Shown here piece after piece: positions 54,333 through 63,769 of a stretch of 64,000 nt of DNA. Origin of the DNA: Paenibacillus sp. FSL R5-0345. Its GTDB lineage: Bacteria > Bacillota > Bacilli > Paenibacillales > Paenibacillaceae. The stretch lies in contig NZ_CP009281.1 in NCBI RefSeq assembly GCF_000758585.1, forward strand, positions 3,720,001 through 3,784,000, in the 5' to 3' direction. The notes beneath the pieces are model-generated. The model did no database searches and was not told the DNA's origin. It saw only the letters and a program-made list of their open reading frames with translations. The position numbers and the translations under genes were made by a program. Position 1 is the stretch's first letter. Each line of letters begins with the position of its first letter.

Positions 54333-54379
54333 GCATGAACGCCTTGGGCGCCCTTATTAGGCGCCCAAGACGTTCATGC
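54333..54379. repeat. 47-nt near-perfect hairpin between convergent genes
   Basis: Two 20-nt arms with a single mismatch and a 7-nt loop CTTATTA; the inner arm is GGCGCC-rich. It starts 5 nt after the acetyltransferase stop. No T-run follows on the plus side, so it may act as a 3'-end stabiliser or weak bidirectional terminator. Confidence 0.65.
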
Positions 54380-54443
54380 GAGAAATATTAGATATATGGA
54401 ATATGCGAAAAACTAATACTTTCTAATATTTTGAAATATAAGC

Positions 54444-55826
54444 TCAACCTTTAACTTTGCTGCACCAAAGCTCACGGATATCGCGAGATTCATCCCACGT
54501 TCGTTCAGCGGCGATATATTGAAACAAAGGCTCTATGTGTTGGGCGGCCATCTCGTAGCCGCCTAGAGCGCGCAGCTGCGCCAGCAGAGGGGGTACTGCG
54601 TCGCGCAGCGGGGATTTATCGCCGCAGTAGTAGGCGATATGCAGGTCTTCCCGGTCGAGCGGGCGCAGCGTCAGGTCTTCATAATGGCTCACGATAAGAT
54701 GAGCCAGATAGACCGCGCCTTTAGCGATGACCGGGGATACCAGGAAGCTCGGCAAGGTCCGGTACTCAAAGCCGCCATGCGGCTGAGTCCGGAAATCGCC
54801 GAGCACGCCGTAACGAGGACGACGCGCTCCCGCGCGGACGTCCTCAAGCAAAAGCATGGGCAGCGCGAGATAGTTATCGAGCGCGCGCAGCAGCGGCGCT
54901 GTCAGCGTCACGCCGCTGAAGTGCAAATGGCCGCCGAGGGCCCAGCCCGTCAGCGGCATGCCTCCCGCCCGCCAGCGCAGCGTGCGGTCAGCGATGAGCC
55001 GGTCCGCCGTGGCCGCGGCGGACAACAGCTGCGCCAGCAGCGCGCGCGGTTCCCCGCGCGGCTGGGGGCGCAGCTCGGCGACTGGGAACACGCCCCGCGT
55101 TCCCGGAGGTCCGGCGTCGCAGCCAGCGACGCCGTCCGTGGGCAAGTACCGCGACGCAGGCACGACGCGGCCGGTGGATTCCCGGAGGATAATGAACTCC
55201 GGGTCCATGCCCATGAGCAGGCCGCTGCGGCCTGGCTGCTCCAGAGCAAGGTTCCGTTCCAGCGCTAATGCCGCGGAACGATATGGCTCAGGCAATGATT
55301 TGCCGGAACTCTGTAAAAGTGGAGTAACTCTCTCCACAACATACCTCCGGTTCCCCATTGCCCTCAATAGTACTTCACCACTATCCAGCCCCAAGCTGTA
55401 TAAAGTTCGAACAGCAATACGCTGAAGCAATTTCATCACCCCGCGCCACTCTCCTGAGGCACTGCTCATTGATTCACTGTTATCCAAGCGATCCTCATTT
55501 AATGCCCCGGAAAACACATCTAAGGCTGCTCGCATCCCTAAACCTGCTCCAAGTGGAGTGATCTGAAGAACATTCAGATTATATACGAGTATGTTATAGC
55601 ACTGTTTATGAGCCTTTTCGAAAGACGGAGCACCATATGTATCGGCTAAACGAGTTCTTTCATCAGAGGTCTGGTTTCTCTGCGTCTGTATAGATGTTTT
55701 TGTGCCTTTTTTTCGCGACAGGATCTGTTTTGCAGACGACAACGTCGCTTCAATACCACTCCTAAGTAACCTAGACTCTCTCTGCGCTGCTGACAATCCA
55801 GAATACACTTTATAGCCTTCATTCAT
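54444..55826 (-). CDS. Putative amidoligase (COOH-NH2 ligase, phiEco32-like type), GC-rich catalytic half
   Basis: 460 residues from ATG after GGAGGGG. The C-terminal ~280 residues match the ATP-grasp-like amidoligase pattern: GMDPEFIIL (about 206-214), GCDAGP, GGHLHFSG (298-305), and RYGVLGDF...HGGFEYRTLPS (338-360). Such enzymes are predicted to make amide bonds, for example in peptide or coat cross-linking. The N-terminal ~170 residues are Gln/Ser/Lys-rich and unrelated. DNA for the catalytic half is roughly 70-80% GC by eye, against mid-40s around it. Adjacent to cotE, so a spore-surface role is possible. Confidence 0.78.
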   Translation of the reverse strand: MNEGYKVYSGLSAAQRESRLLRSGIEATLSSAKQILSRKKGTKTSIQTQRNQTSDERTRLADTYGAPSFEKAHKQCYNILVYNLNVLQITPLGAGLGMRAALDVFSGALNEDRLDNSESMSSASGEWRGVMKLLQRIAVRTLYSLGLDSGEVLLRAMGNRRYVVERVTPLLQSSGKSLPEPYRSAALALERNLALEQPGRSGLLMGMDPEFIILRESTGRVVPASRYLPTDGVAGCDAGPPGTRGVFPVAELRPQPRGEPRALLAQLLSAAATADRLIADRTLRWRAGGMPLTGWALGGHLHFSGVTLTAPLLRALDNYLALPMLLLEDVRAGARRPRYGVLGDFRTQPHGGFEYRTLPSFLVSPVIAKGAVYLAHLIVSHYEDLTLRPLDREDLHIAYYCGDKSPLRDAVPPLLAQLRALGGYEMAAQHIEPLFQYIAAERTWDESRDIRELWCSKVKG

Positions 55827-55944
55827 TTTTCTCGCCCCTCCATCCCTTCCACCCGAGATTGAAAGCTCAGCACTAACTCCTTCACATCTTACTTCCCTGA
55901 ATTCGAACCGATTCTCACTAAATGCATCCGATTTCCTAAAAATA

Positions 55945-55974
55945 AATAAAAAAAAGGAGGGCATTCGCCCTCTA
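55945..55974 (-). terminator. Terminator of cotE
   Basis: Minus-strand AGAGGGC-GAAT-GCCCTCC hairpin followed by eight or more T; about 70 nt after the cotE stop. Confidence 0.88.
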
Positions 55975-56044
55975 CGCCGCCGCCCCTCCTACATATAATG
56001 GACCATAACCCATCGATACTCAGTTAGCGGCGGCGCATCCTTCC

Positions 56045-56602
56045 TTACAGTTCATCATCCAGATTGTCAGGGTCCAGATCATCGTAATCGAAGCTATCAC
56101 CGTCAAAATCATAATCCTTGTCTTCCGGATCATCACTTTGCTCAGTAACATACACACGGACTTTGGTCTCAGCCACCAACTCCACTTCGAATTCGCGCTC
56201 TACGCGAAGTGTCACACTGCCTCCGCCTGGCGATACGCCCGCTTCTACACAGTTGGGTTCCTGCGTTGCCTCCGCAGAGACCTCAACGGTAGAAGTGCGG
56301 TGTCTCGTGTCCAGGTACGAGAGCGGAATGAGCTCCACATAGGAGACCGTTTCTTTAGCTACCTCGGTCTGCTTGTTCTTGTCGTACGAGTACCAGATGT
56401 TTACATCGTAAGTACCAATTACTTCGATTCCGTTCCCGGCGGCAACCGCTTCGTACTGGTGGTTGATAATCCAAGCCCCCAGAATACTAGTCGGATGATG
56501 TGGCGGAGTCACGGTATGGGTTGCTGTAGAGAACTTACGACCTTTGCCGCAAATTGCCTTCGTAATGATCTCCCTTGTTTGACGTTTATGGCTTAATGAC
56601 AT
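56045..56602 (-). CDS. cotE: Outer spore coat morphogenetic protein CotE
   Basis: CotE directs assembly of the outer spore coat. 185 residues with the family's start REIITKAICGKGRKFS, SILGAWIINHQYEA, IGTYDVNIWYSYD, QPNCVEAGVSPGGGSV and VAETKVRVYV, and the usual strongly acidic C-terminal tail (DYDFDGDSFDYDDLDPDNLDDEL region). Start ATG follows GGAGGAGGTTTAAAG. In B. subtilis it lies directly before mutS; here an amidoligase and an acetyltransferase come between. Confidence 0.96.
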   Translation of the reverse strand: MSLSHKRQTREIITKAICGKGRKFSTATHTVTPPHHPTSILGAWIINHQYEAVAAGNGIEVIGTYDVNIWYSYDKNKQTEVAKETVSYVELIPLSYLDTRHRTSTVEVSAEATQEPNCVEAGVSPGGGSVTLRVEREFEVELVAETKVRVYVTEQSDDPEDKDYDFDGDSFDYDDLDPDNLDDEL

Positions 56603-56636
56603 CTTTAAACCTCCTCCATACAATCATTCACTATCA

Positions 56637-56644
56637 AGTGTATG
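56637..56644 (-). promoter_or_regulatory. Possible sigma-E -10 element of cotE
   Basis: Minus-strand CATACACT matches the sigma-E -10 pattern CATACANT about 35 nt before the cotE ATG, but no convincing -35 was found at the expected distance. Confidence 0.3.
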
Positions 56645-56827
56645 CAGGTTCTAGGCATTTGTTGATTGTTAGTCTATAAATTTATTTGAGTAAGCCCTCC
56701 AAAAGGTCTTATCAGAAGACTCATAGTTCATTTTATTTCAAAATTTGTACAGATATGAGTAGATTATAAAAATGGTCCAGCCTATTACATATCTATCCTG
56801 AATGTTAAAAAAGCCTTATAAAGCGCG

Positions 56828-57850
56828 CTATTGCGGGATTACGCGTACAATACCAAGTGATCTATGTTTGCTTAAGTCAATAAAGTCCTCATCAATATTC
56901 ACGAGCGGGCGCAGTGGATCCGTAGCAAGAATCATTATGATTTTTCCTGTCCGTCCATCTGTCAATTCCACTTCATTCCCTATCATTGACTGCATTAACT
57001 TATTAATAAAGACTCTACAAATATAAGGGTCAAGCTTACCAAACACATTTTCCTCCATTTGCAACAATACTTCATATAGAGGGGATGCTTTACGATAAAA
57101 ACGGTCGGATGTCATTGCATGGAACACGTCTGCGACAGCAACAATTTTACTGAAATCAGTGATCCGATTTCCAAGAACGCCGAACGGGTAACCGCTGCCG
57201 TCCATTCTTTCATGATGCTGCAGGGCGACGAGCGCTTGCATATGATTGGTTCCAATAGTGTCACGGATCATCTCGTAACCATAAGTCGTATGCTTTTTCA
57301 TAAGCTGATACTCTTCATTGGTCAACGGGCCCGGTCTAGTTAGTAATTCATCCGGAATCCTCATTTTGCCGATATCGTGCAGAGTCGCAGCGATCGTCAG
57401 CATACTCAAATCCTCAGGCTTTAATTTTAGCCATTTCCCTAGCAAAGTAGATAAAATGCCAACCGCTACATTATGTCTATATGTATAATCATCCTTGGAC
57501 TGCAATGCAGCCAATACGCCATAAAAATCATTTTTTTCACTTACCTGCTGTATAAACGGAATGACTTCATTTCTAACTTCAAGCATAGGAATTCTTTTGT
57601 TTTTGTTATGTCGAATCTGTTCAAAAATATTCTCTATTGCAGCTGTGCAATCATCAATGGCTAGTTGGAAAAACTCCGCGCTGTCCAGCTGCACGACGTC
57701 ATGTGACTCTAACGTGATCTTATGTTGACTGATTAATCGTATATGCTCAGCACTTAATAAAGTCAATGCGGGTAAAACAAATACACCTTTGTCATTAAAA
57801 AGGTTAGCTATAAGTTGTTTTCCGATAAATGATTCCATAACTTTGTCCAT
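56828..57850 (-). CDS. HD-GYP domain cyclic-di-GMP phosphodiesterase-like protein
   Basis: HD-GYP proteins hydrolyse cyclic di-GMP. 340 residues: an unassigned N-terminal region (1-110), then HD-GYP with YTYRHNVAVG, the HD pair in ATLHDIGKMRIPDELL, the next His in KKHTTYGYEM, and HHERMDGSGYPFG, which contains the GYP motif. DVFHAMTSDRFYR and a C-terminal SH3-like tail follow. Metal ligands look complete, so activity is plausible. No receiver domain. Start ATG after AGGTGAGGCGT. Confidence 0.92.
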   Translation of the reverse strand: MDKVMESFIGKQLIANLFNDKGVFVLPALTLLSAEHIRLISQHKITLESHDVVQLDSAEFFQLAIDDCTAAIENIFEQIRHNKNKRIPMLEVRNEVIPFIQQVSEKNDFYGVLAALQSKDDYTYRHNVAVGILSTLLGKWLKLKPEDLSMLTIAATLHDIGKMRIPDELLTRPGPLTNEEYQLMKKHTTYGYEMIRDTIGTNHMQALVALQHHERMDGSGYPFGVLGNRITDFSKIVAVADVFHAMTSDRFYRKASPLYEVLLQMEENVFGKLDPYICRVFINKLMQSMIGNEVELTDGRTGKIIMILATDPLRPLVNIDEDFIDLSKHRSLGIVRVIPQ

Positions 57851-58015
57851 ACGCCTCACCTGCCAATGCGGAAAATTCGACTACCGAACTTCCTGCTATT
57901 ATTTGAACTCACCATAAAATCGTTAATCCTATCTTGTGATTAACTTTTAGTTCATACATATCTTATCGTGATTTTGACAGAGATAGTTAATACTTCACTT
58001 TATTAAAGCCTCAGT

Positions 58016-59002
58016 TTAAGCTTTTTTTCGTATGCTAAGACGTTTCTCCGGCTTGTAACTGACCGGTATTTTATGCCGCTTAGCGATCTTTAAATAAAGT
58101 GCCAATTCCCTACATAACTGAAGAATAGCTGACCGTACTTCAAATTCCTCACGTGTCTCCGGCAGATCCATTTCTTCGAATTCTCGTGTTAGCTCGTCCA
58201 GCAGATGTTCAGTTCGTCCAGTATATTCCTCTGCAAGCACATCCCCACTAAGCTGGTCGAACAATTCGGCAACCATCTCCCCATGTGGTAAGTGGCGATA
58301 CACTTGAGACAGCAGCTGCATCATACTTTGAATCGATTCCAGTTGCTCCTTCCGCATATAGAAATAGACATTCCATGCTTCATCAGGATGAATAACATGA
58401 TTCTCCATCTCACGGGTAGCTGCCGTTAGTCCCCGCTGCACTGCATTATCTGCATCAATTAATTCTTTACCGTCCCAAATATACAAAGGGTCACGAAGCG
58501 TACGGGCCATCTGAGTAAAAATAACTGAGAAATAACGATCCACTTCCTTACGGATCCCATAAATAACTCCACCCGTCTGAGGCATGTAAACCAAGTTTAC
58601 CAATCCTGCTGAACCTAGTCCTATAGCCAAAAGCTCAATTTGCTGCAGCAGGACATGGAGCGACAGTTCAGCTTGTCCAAACACGCGAAATACGATAACC
58701 GAGCTGGTGACGATCCCCTCTTTGTAGCCAGACTTCACGATCATCGGAAAGCCTACGAGTACATACAGCCCAAGTACCCAGTAATGGAACCCTAGAAGCC
58801 AGAATAGGATGCAGCCAAAAAAGAGTCCCACGAGCGAGGCTAAAAAACGAGCCGTTATCGTTCGGAAACTCCTTTTCAAAGTAACCTCTACACCTAAAAT
58901 TGCCAACAAGCCTGCACTCTGTGCATTAGGTATACCCACTGCAGAAGCAACTAGTACGGATAATAAAGTAGCTGCTGCTGTTTTAATCACACGAAATCCC
59001 AT
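58016..59002 (-). CDS. Aromatic acid exporter / FUSC-like membrane protein
   Basis: 328 residues. The N-terminal ~150 residues hold about five or six hydrophobic helices (TAAATLLSVLVASAVGI, LFFGCILFWLLGFHYWVLGLYVLV, ELLAIGLGSAGLVNLVYM). The rest is a long helical cytosolic domain with many Glu/Arg. This matches the YqjA/aromatic-acid-exporter-type family in Bacillota. Start ATG follows AAGGAGAGATAGGGTT. Single gene; substrate unknown. Confidence 0.85.
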   Translation of the reverse strand: MGFRVIKTAAATLLSVLVASAVGIPNAQSAGLLAILGVEVTLKRSFRTITARFLASLVGLFFGCILFWLLGFHYWVLGLYVLVGFPMIVKSGYKEGIVTSSVIVFRVFGQAELSLHVLLQQIELLAIGLGSAGLVNLVYMPQTGGVIYGIRKEVDRYFSVIFTQMARTLRDPLYIWDGKELIDADNAVQRGLTAATREMENHVIHPDEAWNVYFYMRKEQLESIQSMMQLLSQVYRHLPHGEMVAELFDQLSGDVLAEEYTGRTEHLLDELTREFEEMDLPETREEFEVRSAILQLCRELALYLKIAKRHKIPVSYKPEKRLSIRKKA

Positions 59003-59107
59003 AACCCTATCTCTCCTTACAAACACTATACAAACACTATCCAATATATAGGTAAAGATATAGACATGTTACAAGATTTTGTGTACGGACACAATATTAC
59101 ATAAGGA

Positions 59108-59944
59108 TCATTGTCTTGATAGCAATCGTTTCTCTAGATATACCACTATTTGATACATTGCCGTTGCCACTGCCGCGATAATCAAAAGACTGGACATCAC
59201 GAGAGTGAAGTTAAATACCTGGAAGCCATAAATAATCAGATAGCCCAGACCAGATTTCGCGACTAGAAATTCCCCTACAATAACCCCTACCCATGACATC
59301 CCCACATTCACCTTGAGGGTGGACACCACCGTTGGGAATGAAGCAGGCAGAATCACTTTAAAGAACACCTGAACTCTGGAAGCTCCAAAGGAACGAACCA
59401 CCTTGACCAGATTCGGATCTACACTGCAAAAGCTGTTGTAAACAACAAGCGTCGTAATAATCACCGTTATAGATAAAGTGGTAACAACGATAGCAGTGAA
59501 TCCGGCCCCGAACATGACGATAAAAATCGGCCCCAGCGCCACCTTCGGCATACTGTTAAATACGACCATATACGGATCAAGTACTGCTGATAAAAAAGGA
59601 GACCACCAAATAATCACAGCCAGCAGTGTCCCTAACAGCGTTCCCAGTACAAAGCCTACCGCAGTCTCACCTACCGTCATCCCCAGATGCGGCCACAAGC
59701 TCCCACTAACCATATCTTCCCAGATTTGGCGAAAGACTTTTGTAGGATAGCTAAACAGTAGCTCATCAATCCAGCCCATTCTTGCTCCTACTTCCCAGAG
59801 AACAAAAAACAATAGTAACAGGCTGCCCCTTACAACATTCACTCGATTGCGCCACCGGTGCTTCGTTTTCTTATAATCGCCATGCATTTGCTGTAGCCAC
59901 TGTTCACGGGAAGCTAATAACCCCGATTGCTCCGTATGCTTCAT
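59108..59944 (-). CDS. ABC transporter permease (SsuC/TauC-type)
   Basis: 278 residues with about six transmembrane helices. The EAA loop is VKVVRSFGASRVQVFFKVILPASFPTVVSTLK. The family imports nitrate, sulfonates, taurine or pyrimidine precursors. Its ATG overlaps the ATPase stop as TAATG, so the two are coupled. Third gene of the importer operon: binding protein, ATPase, permease. Confidence 0.92.
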   Translation of the reverse strand: MKHTEQSGLLASREQWLQQMHGDYKKTKHRWRNRVNVVRGSLLLLFFVLWEVGARMGWIDELLFSYPTKVFRQIWEDMVSGSLWPHLGMTVGETAVGFVLGTLLGTLLAVIIWWSPFLSAVLDPYMVVFNSMPKVALGPIFIVMFGAGFTAIVVTTLSITVIITTLVVYNSFCSVDPNLVKVVRSFGASRVQVFFKVILPASFPTVVSTLKVNVGMSWVGVIVGEFLVAKSGLGYLIIYGFQVFNFTLVMSSLLIIAAVATAMYQIVVYLEKRLLSRQ

Positions 59945-60720
59945 TAGCCTTCCCTCCCTGCAATCTCCATCTCTTGCCATATCTCATGAAAAAGCTCCGA
60001 AAAGCCTGGCTGATCACGTGCAAACAGCGGAGGTGCTGTTCGGATTTGCTCTGGCACTGAGAATACTTTGCGGATCTTCCCCGGATTTCGTTGTAGAAGA
60101 ATAACACTGCTGCTTACTGCAATAGCCTCAGATAGATCATGCGTAACTAATATTGCAGTCGTTCCTCTGCTGCGTAAGGTCTCAGAGACCAAATCTTCCA
60201 GTTGTAATTTAATCTGATAATCCAGCGCCGAGAACGGCTCGTCTAGTAGAAGTAGTCCAGGATTTGTAGCCAAGGTACGTACCAGAGCCACTCTTTGCCG
60301 CATTCCACCTGATAACTGAGAAGGATAAGCGTGCTCTTTTCCCTCTAAGCCCATCTCCCTAAGCAGCTCCAAGGTCCGCTTTCTGCTCTCCTCGTTCAAG
60401 CTTCCAGTCAGCTCCAGACCCAAAATCGCATTGTCCAGTATACTCCGCCAAGGAAAAAGATAATCCTGCTGCAGCATATACCCAACCTCTGGTGAAGGCC
60501 CCGTAATGGTTTGACCGTTTACGAATACTTCGCCTTGAGATGGCTGCAGCAGTCCTGCAATAATCGATAGGAGAGTCGTCTTGCCGCAACCACTTGGACC
60601 TACTAGGCTAACGAACTCTCCCTGCTCGACATTAAGGTTCAGGTCCTCAACGGCCAGTGAAGCTTCACGGTCGCCAAGATAGGCATGCGTTACTCCCTTT
60701 AATTGCACTACTGGAAGCAT
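59944..60720 (-). CDS. ABC transporter ATP-binding protein (SsuB/TauB-type)
   Basis: 258 residues: Walker A GPSGCGKTT, Q-loop YMLQQDYLFPW, signature QLSGGMRQRVAL, Walker B LLLLDEPFSALD and H-loop VTHDLSEA. The LFPWRSILDN segment is typical of nitrate/sulfonate/taurine importer ATPases. Start ATG after AGGAGGGGCTGACA. Energises the downstream permease. Confidence 0.94.
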   Translation of the reverse strand: MLPVVQLKGVTHAYLGDREASLAVEDLNLNVEQGEFVSLVGPSGCGKTTLLSIIAGLLQPSQGEVFVNGQTITGPSPEVGYMLQQDYLFPWRSILDNAILGLELTGSLNEESRKRTLELLREMGLEGKEHAYPSQLSGGMRQRVALVRTLATNPGLLLLDEPFSALDYQIKLQLEDLVSETLRSRGTTAILVTHDLSEAIAVSSSVILLQRNPGKIRKVFSVPEQIRTAPPLFARDQPGFSELFHEIWQEMEIAGREG

Positions 60721-60773
60721 TGTCAGCCCCTCCTTCATGTTTACACATCTTATTTAGGATCTTTGGTTCTCTC

Positions 60774-61796
60774 TTATTTTGAAGTGCTACTCTTTATATT
60801 CTTCTCAGCTTTCTCAGCAAAACTGTTATTCACTATTTTGTCAGCGGGAACGCGTTCTTTAAGCTCGCCAGCAAGATCGATGACATCAAGCAAATTGTTC
60901 CATTCTTCATTATCTATAATTGGATTAACCGCATAGGTATCCTGTTCCTTATATCGTTTGACTGCAGAAACCACGATGTCTCTATCTGTTTTATCAAAAT
61001 AAGTCATAATCGCATCTGCAATTTCTTCAGGGCTATGTTCTTTCACCCAAAGCTGAGCACGCTGGATCGCATTCGTGAACTTCTGTACCGTGTCTCCATT
61101 TTTACTAATATAGCTATTCTTAGACATAAACACGGTGTACGGTAAATAGCCGCTCTCGACTCCAAACGAAGCCACTACTTCCCCTCGTCCCTCACGTTCA
61201 AAGATTGAAGCCTGAGGTTCAAACAACTGCACATAATCGCCAGTACCTGAAGCAAAAGCACCTGCAATATTGGCAAAGTCAATATTTTGGATCAAGGTGA
61301 TGTCTTTGGCAGGATCTATTCCTTTTTTCGATAAAGTAAACGCGCCTGCCATTTGTGGCATTCCGCCTTTTCTTTGACCAAGGAAGGTAGACCCCTTCAC
61401 TTTATCCCAGTTAAACTCACCGTCAGCTTTACGGGCAAACAGGAACGTTCCATCCCTCTGAGTCAGCTGTGCAAAATTAATGACCGGATCATCTGAGCCC
61501 TGCTGATACACATAAATAGAGGTTTCAGAACCTACCAATGCCACATCGATGGCGCCAGAGAGGAGTGCAGTCATAGTTTTATCTCCACCGGGGATCGTCT
61601 GTAGTTCTACGTCAAGTCCTTCATCTTTAAAGAAATTTTGTGATAAAGCAACATATTCGGGTGCATAAAAGACAGAACGTGTGACTTCACCAATCTTCAC
61701 CTTCACCATCTCTGACTTTCCGCCGCAACCGGCAAGCACTGAAAAGCATAAAGTAATGATCATGAGCGACAATGACAGCTTTTTCCTAATCTTCAT
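60774..61796 (-). CDS. ABC transporter substrate-binding lipoprotein (NMT1/SsuA-like)
   Basis: 340 residues. Lipobox LAGC near 23 gives an exported, membrane-anchored binding protein. Domain segments: EVTRSVFYAPEYVALSQNFF, GLDVELQTIPGGDKTMTALL, IDVALVGSETSIYV, FLGQRKGGMPQMAG, ending in helices and a Lys/Ser tail. NMT1/SsuA-like folds bind sulfonates, nitrate or hydroxymethylpyrimidine; no riboswitch or pathway neighbour picks between them. First gene of the operon, 53 nt before the ATPase. Confidence 0.9.
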   Translation of the reverse strand: MKIRKKLSLSLMIITLCFSVLAGCGGKSEMVKVKIGEVTRSVFYAPEYVALSQNFFKDEGLDVELQTIPGGDKTMTALLSGAIDVALVGSETSIYVYQQGSDDPVINFAQLTQRDGTFLFARKADGEFNWDKVKGSTFLGQRKGGMPQMAGAFTLSKKGIDPAKDITLIQNIDFANIAGAFASGTGDYVQLFEPQASIFEREGRGEVVASFGVESGYLPYTVFMSKNSYISKNGDTVQKFTNAIQRAQLWVKEHSPEEIADAIMTYFDKTDRDIVVSAVKRYKEQDTYAVNPIIDNEEWNNLLDVIDLAGELKERVPADKIVNNSFAEKAEKNIKSSTSK

Positions 61797-61968
61797 TCTT
61801 CATTCTCCTTTCTTACCGGGTCCTTCGCCCTTGCTTAAAGCATATGCAGATGCCTACAAAAAGGTTAAAACCTCCAATAACATAGGGAAATCCAAGAATA
61901 ACCATGATATTAGCAATTTTCATTGGAATAATGGATAAATATCGATTAATTTGCTGTTTTTGTATCTG

Positions 61969-62007
61969 TGCAAACGTTTTACCAAAAGGGATGCATTCGA
62001 GTACTAT
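61969..62007 (+). promoter_or_regulatory. Possible amylase-gene promoter with cre-like site
   Basis: TTACCA (61979-61984), 17-nt spacer, TACTAT (62002-62007). A cre-like TGCAAACGTTTTACCA (61969-61984) overlaps the -35: left half fits the CcpA consensus, right half has mismatches. Confidence 0.35.
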
Positions 62008-62068
62008 AGGAAATAAAACGCTTTCTATTTTTTGTATCGGAAAATTGCGGTAAAAGGGGTTAGTTCAT

Positions 62069-63769
62069 ATGTATAAAGGTGCTACATCCATAACCAAAAA
62101 AAACATAATATTTAGTCTGGTAGGCATTAGCCTAACCGCATTACTGCTGACCAGTTGTTCTGGAGATGCAGGCAACAAAGCATCCATTGCTTCTCCTTCC
62201 CCTAAAACAGACTCAGTTCACCCCCCCGCTACCCCTCAAGCTACAAAAGTCATAGCTACGGTGGACGAACAGCCCTCTACGGTTTATTATGAATTATTTG
62301 TTCGTTCCTTCTATGATTCAGACGGGGATGGCATCGGAGATCTCAAAGGAATCACCCAAAAGTTAGATTACTTAAATGACGGGAATCCTGAGACCAACAA
62401 CGATTTGGGAATCGGTGGGATTTGGCTTATGCCCATCAACCCATCGCCAAGCTATCATGGCTATGATGTAACCGATTATCGTTCGATAAATCCTGATTAT
62501 GGGACACTTGAGGATTTTCAAGAGCTTATTACAGAAGCGCATAAACGAGGAATTAAAATCATTATGGATCTGGTTGTGAATCATACCTCCAAAGAACACC
62601 CATGGTTCGTAGATTCGGCTAAAAACACAGATAGCAAATATCGAGATTGGTACGTCTGGGCTGAAGATCAAGGCCGTGCCGCAAGCGGAGCCAGCGCTGC
62701 GGGCGGAGGCAATGCGTGGCATCCTTTACTTGGCAGTCATTATCTGGGCGGCTTTTGGGAAGGCATGCCAGATCTAAATTTCGATAATGCTGAGGTTCGT
62801 ACGGAAATGAAGGACATCGGTAAGTTTTGGCTCGAGCAAGGTGTGGACGGATTCCGACTGGATGCTGCGAAGCATATCTATGAAGATCTGTTGAGTGACA
62901 AAACTGAGGCTACTACGGCTAAAAATGTATCCTGGTGGCAGGAGTTCCGCAAAGCCATGAATGAAGTTAATCCTGAGGCATATATAGTGGGTGAGGTATG
63001 GGAAAATTCTGCTGTCACCGTCGGGGCTTATTTAGATCAAGCCTTTGACTCAAGCTTTAACTTTGGTTTAGCAGAAACACTAGTCAATTCTGTAAAAACT
63101 GAAAAAGACAGCGGGACTGCCTTTACGCTAGAGCGAACGTATAAATTGTACTCCAAAATATCCGACAATCATTTTACCGATGCTACTTTCTTAACGAATC
63201 ATGATCAAAACAGAGTCATGAGTCAATTAGACAACAACCCAAATCATGCAAAAATGGCAGCAGCCCTACTGTTAACGTTGCCCGGAAATCCTTTTATCTA
63301 TTATGGTGAAGAAATTGGAATGCTAGGTGTGAAACCAGATGAAGGCCTTAGAGAGCCTATGAGATGGGTGGCAGCCGATCAAGGAGAGGGGCAGACTACG
63401 TGGGAGCCGGGAAGTAATAATGCGGGTGCGATCAACGTTGATGTTGAGAGCCAGTTAAATGACAGTAGCTCACTGCTTGGAAGATATCGCGAACTCATTG
63501 CATTAAGAAATGAGGTCCCAGCGCTCCGGGATGGAGGTATCCGTGACTATGCATCTGGCAATACCGGGGTTATGGCTTACGAACGACTAACAACACAGAA
63601 TCAGGTGCTCGTCGTTCATAACCTTACTGGAAAAGAACAAACCATTGTTCTACATCCCAATGTCGAGGGTTTCTCTTATTCCAAGATCCTAAAGACCATT
63701 ACTATCAAGTCGACCTTGAATTCAGATCAACTCACCCTCCCTCCTTATTCAACAGCTATTGTGGAGTAA
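62069..63769 (+). CDS. Alpha-amylase family (GH13) lipoprotein
   Basis: 566 residues. Lipobox LTSC (Cys30) followed by a Ser/Pro/Thr linker (31-60), then the TIM barrel. DGDGIGDLKGI is the Ca-site-like start; region I is DLVVNH, region II is GFRLDAAKH with nucleophile Asp265, region III is IVGEVW with acid Glu309, and region IV is LTNHDQNR with Asp379. A C-terminal beta domain ends AIVE. Full active site; fits an anchored maltodextrin- or oligo-1,6-glucosidase-type enzyme. RBS AAAAGGGG. No sugar transporter adjoins it in this window. Confidence 0.93.
   Translation: MYKGATSITKKNIIFSLVGISLTALLLTSCSGDAGNKASIASPSPKTDSVHPPATPQATKVIATVDEQPSTVYYELFVRSFYDSDGDGIGDLKGITQKLDYLNDGNPETNNDLGIGGIWLMPINPSPSYHGYDVTDYRSINPDYGTLEDFQELITEAHKRGIKIIMDLVVNHTSKEHPWFVDSAKNTDSKYRDWYVWAEDQGRAASGASAAGGGNAWHPLLGSHYLGGFWEGMPDLNFDNAEVRTEMKDIGKFWLEQGVDGFRLDAAKHIYEDLLSDKTEATTAKNVSWWQEFRKAMNEVNPEAYIVGEVWENSAVTVGAYLDQAFDSSFNFGLAETLVNSVKTEKDSGTAFTLERTYKLYSKISDNHFTDATFLTNHDQNRVMSQLDNNPNHAKMAAALLLTLPGNPFIYYGEEIGMLGVKPDEGLREPMRWVAADQGEGQTTWEPGSNNAGAINVDVESQLNDSSSLLGRYRELIALRNEVPALRDGGIRDYASGNTGVMAYERLTTQNQVLVVHNLTGKEQTIVLHPNVEGFSYSKILKTITIKSTLNSDQLTLPPYSTAIVE

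Noticed and set aside
54639..55425. Long plus-strand open frames opposite the amidoligase gene
   Set aside because: High GC removes stop codons on all frames; the minus-strand frame has the domain motifs.
61813..61923. Minus-strand 36-codon reading frame encoding a hydrophobic peptide just before the importer binding-protein gene
   Set aside because: No ribosome-binding site before its ATG (61923) and AT-rich context; possible but unsupported.
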